From positions 1 to 5,941 of the forward strand of contig DDBE01000005.1 of assembly GCA_002332715.1 (NCBI GenBank): a stretch of DNA of 5,941 nucleotides. The letters are read 5' to 3'. The position numbers and the translations under genes are program-made. Within the stretch, counting starts at the first letter, position 1; every line of letters starts with the position of its first letter. The notes beneath the pieces are model-generated. The model saw only the letters and a program-made list of their open reading frames with translations. It was not told the origin of the DNA and did not search any database. The stretch is from Flavobacteriales bacterium UBA2040. GTDB taxonomy: Bacteria > Bacteroidota > Bacteroidia > Flavobacteriales_D > Crocinitomicaceae. Of the stretch, positions 1 through 5,363 are shown piece by piece.

Positions 1-36
1 AAGTATTTTAGAAAGTGATCTCCGAATAATGCTCGA

Positions 37-94
37 TTGGCCGTTGGCTGTTGGCTGTTGGCTGTTGGCTGTTGGCTGTTGGCTGTTGGCTGTT
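37..94. repeat. 7-bp tandem repeat (TTGGCTG)n
   Basis: Seven perfect tandem copies of TTGGCTG run from 44 to 92. They are preceded by one variant copy (TTGGCCG, 37-43) and followed by a partial TT. The array lies beyond the 3' end of the minus-strand ygiQ gene and not in any gene I can support. The unit is not a multiple of three, so copy-number change would shift any reading frame through it. The stretch 128-161 contains degenerate copies in the opposite orientation: GGCCAAT at 128-134 is the exact reverse complement of 36-42, and CCAAAAGCCAA at 151-161 can pair with a repeat unit with one mismatch. The array looks like a slippage-prone intergenic satellite; a function is not shown. Confidence 0.93.
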
Positions 95-167
95 TAAGAG
101 AACTAAGTCAAAACATCCCGACGGTTAGGCCAATAGCAAAAGCGTAACGACCCAAAAGCCAACAAAC

Positions 168-2096
168 TTACTTCCCATTCCTTCTCCGCTCCTCCAACCA
201 TTTCGGTATAGGTTTATTCCCCTTATTTGGAAGTATAGGTTTTTTAGAATGCAGAGCTTGCGGCTCGTCTAATAATTTTTCAATCAACTCAGGACGATTT
301 GCTTTTTGTAAAGATTTTCGGATATAATCACGGTTTTCTCGCTTGTACCAGAAGAAGAAACGACGTTGATTTAGTTTTTCTTCCTTGTCTTTCACCGTTT
401 CGATAGGTTTCAAAGTATAAGGATGAACTCCCGCGTAATAAATCACGGTTGCAACGGTCATCGGTGTTGGTGTGAAATCTTGTACCTGTTCCAATTGGAA
501 ACCCATGTCCTTCGTTTCGGCAGCAAGGTTCGCCATATCATGTTCTTCACAACCTGGGTGAGAACTAATGAAATAAGGAATCAACTGCTGTTTCAATCCA
601 TGCTTTTCGGAAATCTTCTCGTATTTCTCCTTGAACTTATGAAAGTATTTGAACGAAGGTTTTCGCATCACACGAAGAGTCGCATCTGAAGTATGCTCTG
701 GTGCGACTTTCAATCGACCACTGACATGACGCGTCACCACTTGCTCGATATACTCGTCGTGATTTCCGTCTGCATTGTTTTTGTTGAAATCATCCACCAA
801 TAAATCGTAACGAATGCCAGAACCAATAAACGCCTTTTTCACCTTCGGATGCGCATCCACTTTTCGGTACAATTCCGTCATCGGTTTGTGCGAAGTATCC
901 AAATTGCTGCAAATAACAGGGTGAATACAACTCGGACTCGTACATCGATCGCAAATTGCTTCCACCTTCCCTTTCATTTTGTACATGTTGGCAGATGGAC
1001 CGCCCAAATCTGAAATATATCCTTTGAAGGTTGGGTCAGCAACTACTTGTTCCACTTCTTTCAAAATAGATTCCTCACTTCGTGAAGCGATAAATTTACC
1101 TTGGTGAGCGGAAATGGTACAAAACGAACATCCACCAAAACACCCTCGGTGCATGTTGATGGAAAACTTGATCATTTCGAAAGCTGGTATGCCGCCTCTA
1201 TTTTTGTATTTCGGGTGTGGTGCCCTTGTGTATGGCATATCGAAAGAAGCGTCAATCTCCTTCTCGTCCATAGTTTTGTAAGGCGGATTGATGACCAAAG
1301 TTCGATTACCAATTTTCTGCGTTATCCGATTAGCTTGCCATTTATTGGATTCTACCTCAACCACCTTAAAATTAGCCGCATACTTGATTTTATCCTCCAA
1401 ACATTCTTCATGCGAAGACAACTCCACCGTTTCCCAATTCTTATTTCTTGGTAATTCTTCGCCTTCTTCTTGTAAAAAAGCGACTTGTTTCAAAGTCCGC
1501 AAATTTTCGAAAGGCACCCCTTTTTTCAGCAACTTCAATATTTCACGAAGCGGTTGATCGCCCATTCCGTATACCAAAATATCGGCTTTGGAATCTTCTA
1601 GTATGCTTGGGAATAATTTGTCTGCCCAGTAATCGTAATGCGTAACCCGTCGCAATGAAGCTTCGATTCCGCCCAATAAAACGGGAACATCTGGATAAAT
1701 TTCTTTTAATATTTTGCAATAAGCGGTACTCGCATAATCGGGACGAAAACCGGCTTGTCCTCCTGGCGTATAAGCATCCGTAGACCGCAATCGCTTGTTG
1801 GCAGTGTAGTGATTCACCATAGAATCCATACAACCAGCCGTAACACCGAAGAAATATTTAGGTTTTCCAAATTTCTTGAAATCACGCAAATCATCTTGCC
1901 AATTGGGTTGCGCTACAATACCGATTTTAAATCCTTCGGACTCGATAATTCGCCCAACGACCGCAGTTCCAAATGAAGGATGATCGACATAGGCATCGCC
2001 AGAAATGAGAACGACATCCAAGTCATTCCATCCGCGTTTATCAGCTTCTTTTTTGGTAATTGGTAACCAGTCTGTTATGGGGCGTTCGTCTATCAC
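168..2096 (-). CDS. ygiQ: YgiQ family radical SAM protein (UPF0313)
   Basis: This 642-residue protein belongs to the YgiQ family of radical S-adenosylmethionine enzymes, whose substrate is not known to me. Three parts are visible. The N-terminal domain (about 8-290) has the family signatures SGDAYVDHPSFG (32-43), VTAGCMDSMVNHYT (85-98) and LGGIEASLRR (141-150). The radical SAM core has the cluster-binding motif CxxxCxxC at C319, C323 and C326, followed by the conserved region around KVAPEHTSD. A C-terminal DUF3362-like part (about 505-640) includes IPYFISSHPGC and the FTPTPMTVAT segment. A second cysteine group (C382, C385, C390, C396) sits within the core. The start is GTG at 2094-2096: protein similarity begins within a few residues of it (TDWLPITKKE), and the next in-frame Met is residue 90. 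The length is somewhat shorter than E. coli YgiQ (about 740 residues as I recall). It is transcribed alone, divergently from the lipoprotein gene. Family assignment is firm; biochemical role is unknown. Confidence 0.96.
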   Translation of the reverse strand: MIDERPITDWLPITKKEADKRGWNDLDVVLISGDAYVDHPSFGTAVVGRIIESEGFKIGIVAQPNWQDDLRDFKKFGKPKYFFGVTAGCMDSMVNHYTANKRLRSTDAYTPGGQAGFRPDYASTAYCKILKEIYPDVPVLLGGIEASLRRVTHYDYWADKLFPSILEDSKADILVYGMGDQPLREILKLLKKGVPFENLRTLKQVAFLQEEGEELPRNKNWETVELSSHEECLEDKIKYAANFKVVEVESNKWQANRITQKIGNRTLVINPPYKTMDEKEIDASFDMPYTRAPHPKYKNRGGIPAFEMIKFSINMHRGCFGGCSFCTISAHQGKFIASRSEESILKEVEQVVADPTFKGYISDLGGPSANMYKMKGKVEAICDRCTSPSCIHPVICSNLDTSHKPMTELYRKVDAHPKVKKAFIGSGIRYDLLVDDFNKNNADGNHDEYIEQVVTRHVSGRLKVAPEHTSDATLRVMRKPSFKYFHKFKEKYEKISEKHGLKQQLIPYFISSHPGCEEHDMANLAAETKDMGFQLEQVQDFTPTPMTVATVIYYAGVHPYTLKPIETVKDKEEKLNQRRFFFWYKRENRDYIRKSLQKANRPELIEKLLDEPQALHSKKPILPNKGNKPIPKWLEERRRNGK

Positions 2097-2100
2097 TTTG

Positions 2101-2108
2101 CAAAAGTA
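2101..2108 (-). promoter_or_regulatory. Predicted -7 promoter box of ygiQ
   Basis: Read on the minus strand, this is TACTTTTG, an exact match to the Bacteroidota -7 consensus TAnnTTTG. Only four bases separate it from the GTG start of ygiQ, so transcription would begin at or within a few bases of the start codon. That would give a leaderless or nearly leaderless mRNA. I see no clear -33 TTG element at the expected distance and no Shine-Dalgarno sequence. Confidence 0.55.
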
Positions 2109-2150
2109 CGGAAAAGGAGTGCAGTAGCGAAATTTAGATGTAGGGGTTGT

Positions 2151-2252
2151 ATTAACCGCAAAGCGTTTTCTTCGAAGACTAACGCAAAGAAGTCGCTGAG
2201 AACGCTGAGCTTTAGTTAGTCTCTAAGCTCTCCGCGATACTCCGCGGTTAAT
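2151..2252. repeat. Imperfect palindrome of CGCnnAG heptamers, intergenic
   Basis: The outer arms are perfect 9-bp inverted repeats: ATTAACCGC (2151-2159) and GCGGTTAAT (2244-2252). An inner 8-bp pair, AGACTAAC (2176-2183) and GTTAGTCT (2215-2222), is nested inside. The left and middle parts carry CGCAAAG at 2157 and 2183 and CGCTGAG at 2194 and 2203. The right part carries the reverse complement CTCCGCG at 2230 and 2240. Several neighbouring copies are 9-11 bp apart. The element lies between the two divergent promoters, so neither predicted transcript passes through it, which argues against a terminator. It resembles the CGCAAAG-rich intergenic repeats I associate with Bacteroidota genomes (recollection, not checked), or a protein-binding region. 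Confidence 0.7.
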
Positions 2253-2274
2253 ATTCCATTCATTTTCCTGCGGA

Positions 2275-2290
2275 TATTTTTGTACGTTTG
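2275..2290 (+). promoter_or_regulatory. Two abutting -7 promoter boxes upstream of the lipoprotein gene
   Basis: Two exact TAnnTTTG matches lie end to end: TATTTTTG (2275-2282) and TACGTTTG (2283-2290). The ATG is at 2296, five bases after the second box. Use of the second box would give an essentially leaderless transcript, and use of the first a leader of only about 8 bases. No convincing -33 element is seen. The tandem boxes could give two start sites or simply reflect chance in T-rich DNA. Confidence 0.5.
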
Positions 2291-2295
2291 CTTAT

Positions 2296-3255
2296 ATGCG
2301 AATTCTGTTATCAATGTTATTCACTTCTATCTTTCTCGCCTCCTGCGGTGATAAAAGCAAGGTCAATGATTTCGGGATTGGAATACATCGTCCCAATTCC
2401 ATCATAGACAATCAGTTGATGTTCTCCTCATTTGAAGAAGAGTATTCCTTCCCGAATTGGTTCAATGATTCGCTGATTCTCGAAAAAAAAATCGCCAAGA
2501 TTATCCGTAAAATTTATCCATTGGGCCGTAAAATTAAAGAATCTGATTCTTTGTCCGTTCTTCCTATCAAAACAGTTACCTACCAATTTGACAAGAAAGG
2601 AAAAATAAGTTTTGTTGAAATTATTTTGACACGAGACAACCAGGTGATAAGCACCCTTCAATTAAAATATGGTAGTTTGAATGAAAAAATTGGGTACGCA
2701 CCGTTCACTATTGTTAAGAATGATGGTTTTCATACAAAAAAAGAGGAATCAACCGAAATTCCGATGTATGAGGTCAAAAAACTAACGGGCGATTATTTTC
2801 AATTTGCTTTGAAAAAAAGAGCGGAACAACTTTTTGTCATGAACGAAAACAAGAATTGGGGACCATTCCGAATCAATAAAAAATTACATCCCGCAGAAGA
2901 AGACAGACTTGTTTTGGGTAGTATGTTCCGCCCCTTAAAATCGTATTCAGTAGAAAACACGAACCAAGAATCGAAAGTTGAAAAATTCGAATACAGGAAA
3001 GATTTAATCGCTGAGATTACATCCGTTGATTACCCTTTTCAATCCAAACGGTCGTTTCAATACGATAGACGCGGATATTGCACGAGTTATATCGATTCCT
3101 TGTTTTCGGAGGAAGAATTCCTTTCACGAACTATTTCAAAGTTCACCAACAACATGCAATTTTCGCCAACTCAAATAGCTCATGTCAAAGAAAGCATGAA
3201 CGGCGAAAGCAGTTTTCACTTTTTAGAAGTATTCGAGTATGAATACAGAAATTAG
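2296..3255 (+). CDS. Lipoprotein of unknown function with YD-like motifs
   Basis: I do not recognise this 319-residue protein. Its N-terminus is a typical lipoprotein signal peptide: basic R2, a hydrophobic stretch (3-15) and a lipobox FLASC, with C17 as the expected lipidated residue. The mature protein would start CGDKSK and be membrane-anchored, facing the periplasm or the cell surface. The surface-export signal known in Bacteroidota (Lys plus acidic residues just after the Cys) is not clearly present. Short hairpin-like motifs of the type F/YxYDxxG are visible at about 96-109 (YQFDKKGKISFVEI), 230-241 (KFEYRKDLIAEI) and 253-264 (SFQYDRRGYCTS). These resemble the repeats of Rhs/YD and similar beta-rich surface proteins, but there are too few to call that family. 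No catalytic motif is evident. The ATG at 2296 is chosen because the only nearby alternative (M7) would spoil the signal peptide. It is flanked by a divergent ygiQ and by pdxA, which has its own promoter, so it is probably monocistronic. Confidence 0.85.
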   Translation: MRILLSMLFTSIFLASCGDKSKVNDFGIGIHRPNSIIDNQLMFSSFEEEYSFPNWFNDSLILEKKIAKIIRKIYPLGRKIKESDSLSVLPIKTVTYQFDKKGKISFVEIILTRDNQVISTLQLKYGSLNEKIGYAPFTIVKNDGFHTKKEESTEIPMYEVKKLTGDYFQFALKKRAEQLFVMNENKNWGPFRINKKLHPAEEDRLVLGSMFRPLKSYSVENTNQESKVEKFEYRKDLIAEITSVDYPFQSKRSFQYDRRGYCTSYIDSLFSEEEFLSRTISKFTNNMQFSPTQIAHVKESMNGESSFHFLEVFEYEYRN

Positions 3256-3385
3256 CCTACCAATCTTTGTACTTATTATTGCTATTCAGTTAGTCTAATG
3301 CCGAAATAGATGTGTAATGCTATGTTTTTACCCAACTATGTACAAAACTCAGTCGGTATTAACATCTGCATTCGTCTGAGAATCT

Positions 3386-3393
3386 TATTTTTG
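3386..3393 (+). promoter_or_regulatory. Predicted -7 promoter box of pdxA
   Basis: TATTTTTG matches the Bacteroidota consensus TAnnTTTG exactly and ends 15 bases before the pdxA ATG, implying a leader of roughly 10 bases. The 153-bp gap after the lipoprotein gene shows no strong terminator hairpin and no small gene. The sequence just before the ATG has no Shine-Dalgarno motif, as is usual in this phylum. Confidence 0.6.
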
Positions 3394-3408
3394 TAAAAAA
3401 CATTCCAG

Positions 3409-4506
3409 ATGGAAAAAGAACAGGAAAATAGCTACCTTCACGATATAAAAGTTGGTATTTCATTAGGTGATATTAACGGAATTGGTCCGGAAGTGGTCAT
3501 TAAAGCATTAAGCGACAACCGCATTCTACAAGGATGTACGCCCATAATTTATGGCTCGACGAAAACCTTGAATACTATTCGCAAATCCATTCAAGGAGAT
3601 GAAATCGTTTTTAACGGCTGCAAAGATGCGAGCGAAGCAAAACCAAAAAAAATCAACGTTGTCCAAATTTGGGACGAAGAACCGAACATTGAATTCGGAC
3701 AAATCAACGAAACCGGTGGCAAATACGCGTTTCTATCCTTAGAAGGCGCAACAAAAGATTTAGCGGCAAATAAAATTGACGTTTTAGTAACGGCTCCTAT
3801 TTCAAAAGAAACAATTGCCAAAGCTGGATTTCAATTTCCAGGACATACAGAATATTTAGCAGACATGTCGGGCGTGCCAGAGGCATTGATGATGATGATA
3901 GCGGACAAACTGCGTGTTGCATTGGTGACTAGTCATGTTCCTTTGAGTGAAGTTAGTGGAAGTTTAACCCGTGAAAAAATCACCGATAAAATAGAAGCCT
4001 TGAACCAAAGTTTACAGCGCGATTTTGGGATTCAACGTCCAAAAATTGCCGTACTTGGATTCAATCCACACGCTGGTGAAAACGGGAAAATGGGTTCAGA
4101 AGAAGCGGAAACTATTTTACCAGCAATCAACGCTGCGAAGACGAAAGACATTTTTGCTTACGGTCCTTTTCCGGCAGATGGACTTTTTGGTTCAGAATCA
4201 TTGCACAAATACGACGCGATTTTGGCGATGTATCACGACCAAGGTTTAACCCCGTTCAAGGCTTTGGCTTTTGACCAAGGCGTTAATTTTACAGCAGGTT
4301 TACCTATCGTTCGAACGTCTCCAGATCATGGCACAGCTTTCGACATTGCCGGTCAGGACATGGCTTCAGCGCAATCTATGCGTTCAGCCATCTATGCGGC
4401 AATCGATATTTACAGAATGCAAAAAATGCTGAAAGAAGTGAGTGCTGATCCGTTGAAAATTAGCGTAAAAGAGAAGCGAAGAAATTATAATGTGGAGATG
4501 GAGTAA
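3409..4506 (+). CDS. pdxA: 4-hydroxythreonine-4-phosphate dehydrogenase PdxA
   Basis: PdxA is a cytoplasmic, metal-dependent enzyme of the deoxyxylulose-5-phosphate-dependent pathway to pyridoxal 5'-phosphate. It oxidises 4-phosphohydroxy-L-threonine with NAD; after decarboxylation the product is condensed by PdxJ. The 365-residue length is close to, slightly above, the usual 330 or so. Visible signatures in order are GISLGDINGIGPEV (16-29), TAPISKETI (128-136), GHTEYLA (145-151), TSHVPLS (174-180), GFNPHAGENGKMG (217-229), YHDQGLTPFKALAF (275-288) and TSPDHGTAFDIAG (303-315). The three metal-binding histidines match H176, H221 and H276, each ten positions beyond E. coli H166, H211 and H266 as I recall them. 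The start at 3409 leaves a short polar extension (1-13) before the first beta strand. pdxA precedes the DUF177-rpmF-plsX cluster, but an intervening promoter suggests partly independent expression. Confidence 0.97.
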   Translation: MEKEQENSYLHDIKVGISLGDINGIGPEVVIKALSDNRILQGCTPIIYGSTKTLNTIRKSIQGDEIVFNGCKDASEAKPKKINVVQIWDEEPNIEFGQINETGGKYAFLSLEGATKDLAANKIDVLVTAPISKETIAKAGFQFPGHTEYLADMSGVPEALMMMIADKLRVALVTSHVPLSEVSGSLTREKITDKIEALNQSLQRDFGIQRPKIAVLGFNPHAGENGKMGSEEAETILPAINAAKTKDIFAYGPFPADGLFGSESLHKYDAILAMYHDQGLTPFKALAFDQGVNFTAGLPIVRTSPDHGTAFDIAGQDMASAQSMRSAIYAAIDIYRMQKMLKEVSADPLKISVKEKRRNYNVEME

Positions 4507-4509
4507 ATG

Positions 4510-4534
4510 AAGTTTAAAAATAATCATTAAACTT
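4510..4534 (+). terminator. Weak A+T-rich hairpin after pdxA
   Basis: AAGTTTAA (4510-4517) and TTAAACTT (4527-4534) form a perfect 8-bp stem with a 9-base loop, starting four bases after the pdxA stop. The stem has a single G-C pair, and the following TTCGCTTCTTTAG is only moderately T-rich. A competing 9-bp pairing joins AGAAGCGAA (4472-4480), inside the pdxA end, with TTCGCTTCT (4534-4542). It could be a weak or partial terminator, or a 3'-end stabilising structure. Strong termination is unlikely. Confidence 0.3.
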
Positions 4535-4556
4535 TCGCTTCTTTAGAATAAAATAG

Positions 4557-4564
4557 TACCTTTG
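4557..4564 (+). promoter_or_regulatory. Predicted -7 promoter box of the DUF177-rpmF-plsX cluster
   Basis: TACCTTTG matches TAnnTTTG exactly and ends 19 bases before the GTG start at 4584, implying a leader of about 14 bases. No clear -33 TTG is present. It lies in the 77-bp gap after pdxA and would let the ribosomal and lipid genes be transcribed independently of pdxA. Confidence 0.55.
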
Positions 4565-4583
4565 TCCTCCAATTTTTTAGACA

Positions 4584-5126
4584 GTGAGTAACACCAAACG
4601 TCCCTTTTCGGTCCCATTCGTAGGATTAAAAAACGGCAAACACGAGTTTGAGTTTGACATTGCTCAATCGTTCTTTGAAGAGTATGAATATTCAGGCATA
4701 GAAGATGCCAACGTGCAAGTTAAGTTTGTTCTTGACAAAAAAGACACCATTTTGGTTGGCGAGTTTTTTATTGAAGGACAAGTGGTTACCGCTTGCGATC
4801 GTTGTACAGATTCGCTAGAAGTGCCCGTGAATGCAGATTTTGTGCAGTATTTCAATTTCGGAACTGAAGATTCCGGAGACGATTCGCTGACCATTTTGCA
4901 TCCAGATGAATATCAGATAGACGTGAAAGACCTCATTTATGAGTTTATCATTATTTCTTTACCGTCTCGCGCATTGCACCCAGAAGGGGAATGTAACGAG
5001 GAGATGAAGGCAGCGATGGAAAAACACATAGTGAATTTGAATAGCGACGAAGACGATGATGATGAAGAAGAGGAGGACGATGACGATGATATTTCACCAT
5101 GGTCGATTTTAAAAGATTTGAATTAA
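4584..5126 (+). CDS. yceD: DUF177 (YceD family) protein, 23S rRNA accumulation
   Basis: This 180-residue protein is assigned to the DUF177/YceD family from the motif VVTACDRCTDSLEVPV (68-82) and its place directly before rpmF, the same order as E. coli yceD-rpmF. Family members are linked to accumulation of 23S rRNA in bacteria and plastids; the mechanism is not established to my knowledge. C71 and C74 form a CxxC pair and C137 lies in HPEGECNEE, so a metal site is possible but not shown. Residues 155-169 are fifteen consecutive Asp/Glu, followed by a conserved-looking end SPWSILKDLN (171-180), in which the W and L residues may contact a partner. The start codon is GTG at 4584, the first start in frame after the promoter box. 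No Shine-Dalgarno sequence is visible. rpmF begins 23 bp downstream. Overall divergence from E. coli YceD makes the functional transfer an inference. Confidence 0.88.
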   Translation: MSNTKRPFSVPFVGLKNGKHEFEFDIAQSFFEEYEYSGIEDANVQVKFVLDKKDTILVGEFFIEGQVVTACDRCTDSLEVPVNADFVQYFNFGTEDSGDDSLTILHPDEYQIDVKDLIYEFIIISLPSRALHPEGECNEEMKAAMEKHIVNLNSDEDDDDEEEEDDDDDISPWSILKDLN

Positions 5127-5149
5127 AAAAAGAATAATAAATAGTTAAA

Positions 5150-5341
5150 ATGGCACATCCAAAACGCAAGATCTCGAAAACGAGACGAGACAAAAGAAGA
5201 ACACACGTGAAAGCGGTTGCAGATAATATCGCAACATGCCCAACAACTGGTCAGCCGCATTTATTCCACCATGCTCACTGGCATGAAGGAAAATTGTACT
5301 ACAAAGGTAAAGTAGTAGCTGAAAAAGAAGTTGCAGCATAA
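5150..5341 (+). CDS. rpmF: 50S ribosomal protein L32
   Basis: L32 is a small basic protein of the large ribosomal subunit. The 63-residue product begins [19 protein letters not shown], the highly conserved N-terminus that contacts rRNA. Many L32 proteins carry a four-cysteine zinc ribbon in the second half. Here only C30 remains ([10 protein letters not shown]), and the region is instead rich in histidine (H37, H40, H41, H43, H45), followed by the C-terminal strand [10 protein letters not shown] (47-56). This is therefore a zinc-independent or altered-site type, which I recall as usual in Flavobacteria. The gene sits 23 bp after the DUF177 gene and 22 bp before plsX, with an A-rich upstream region and no Shine-Dalgarno motif, consistent with co-transcription. 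Confidence 0.98.
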   Translation: MAHPKRKISKTRRDKRRTHVKAVADNIATCPTTGQPHLFHHAHWHEGKLYYKGKVVAEKEVAA

Positions 5342-5363
5342 GCTGTATTACATAACTTCTTAA

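Noticed and set aside
31..43. B12-binding motif DxHxxG in the N-terminal domain of YgiQ (residues 31-43)
   Set aside because: The segment GDAYVDHPSFG contains D38-H39 and G43 but does not match the DxHxxG spacing, so cobalamin binding cannot be claimed. Coordinates given here are protein residues.
2..97. Open frame on the plus strand from the left edge through the heptamer array to TAA at 95-97
   Set aside because: It is only 31 codons, most of them from the repeat, and the first dozen residues match nothing I recognise. It could be the tail of a gene outside the window, but nothing here supports it.
1..167. Possible CRISPR array at the left edge
   Set aside because: The repeat is a contiguous 7-bp unit with no spacers, so it is a simple satellite, not a CRISPR.
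1543..1833. Open frames on both strands inside ygiQ (for example 1101-1454 plus and 1543-1833 minus)
   Set aside because: They lie wholly within a well-conserved gene, have unlikely protein composition and no family motif; they are shadows in other frames.
3266..3346. 7-bp inverted repeat TTTGTAC / GTACAAA in the gap before pdxA
   Set aside because: The arms are 67 bases apart, short and A+T-rich; chance is the simplest explanation and no T-tract follows.
3348..3380. CTCAG / CTGAG inverted repeat just upstream of the pdxA promoter box
   Set aside because: The arms are only 5 bp, with no extension, too short to claim an operator.
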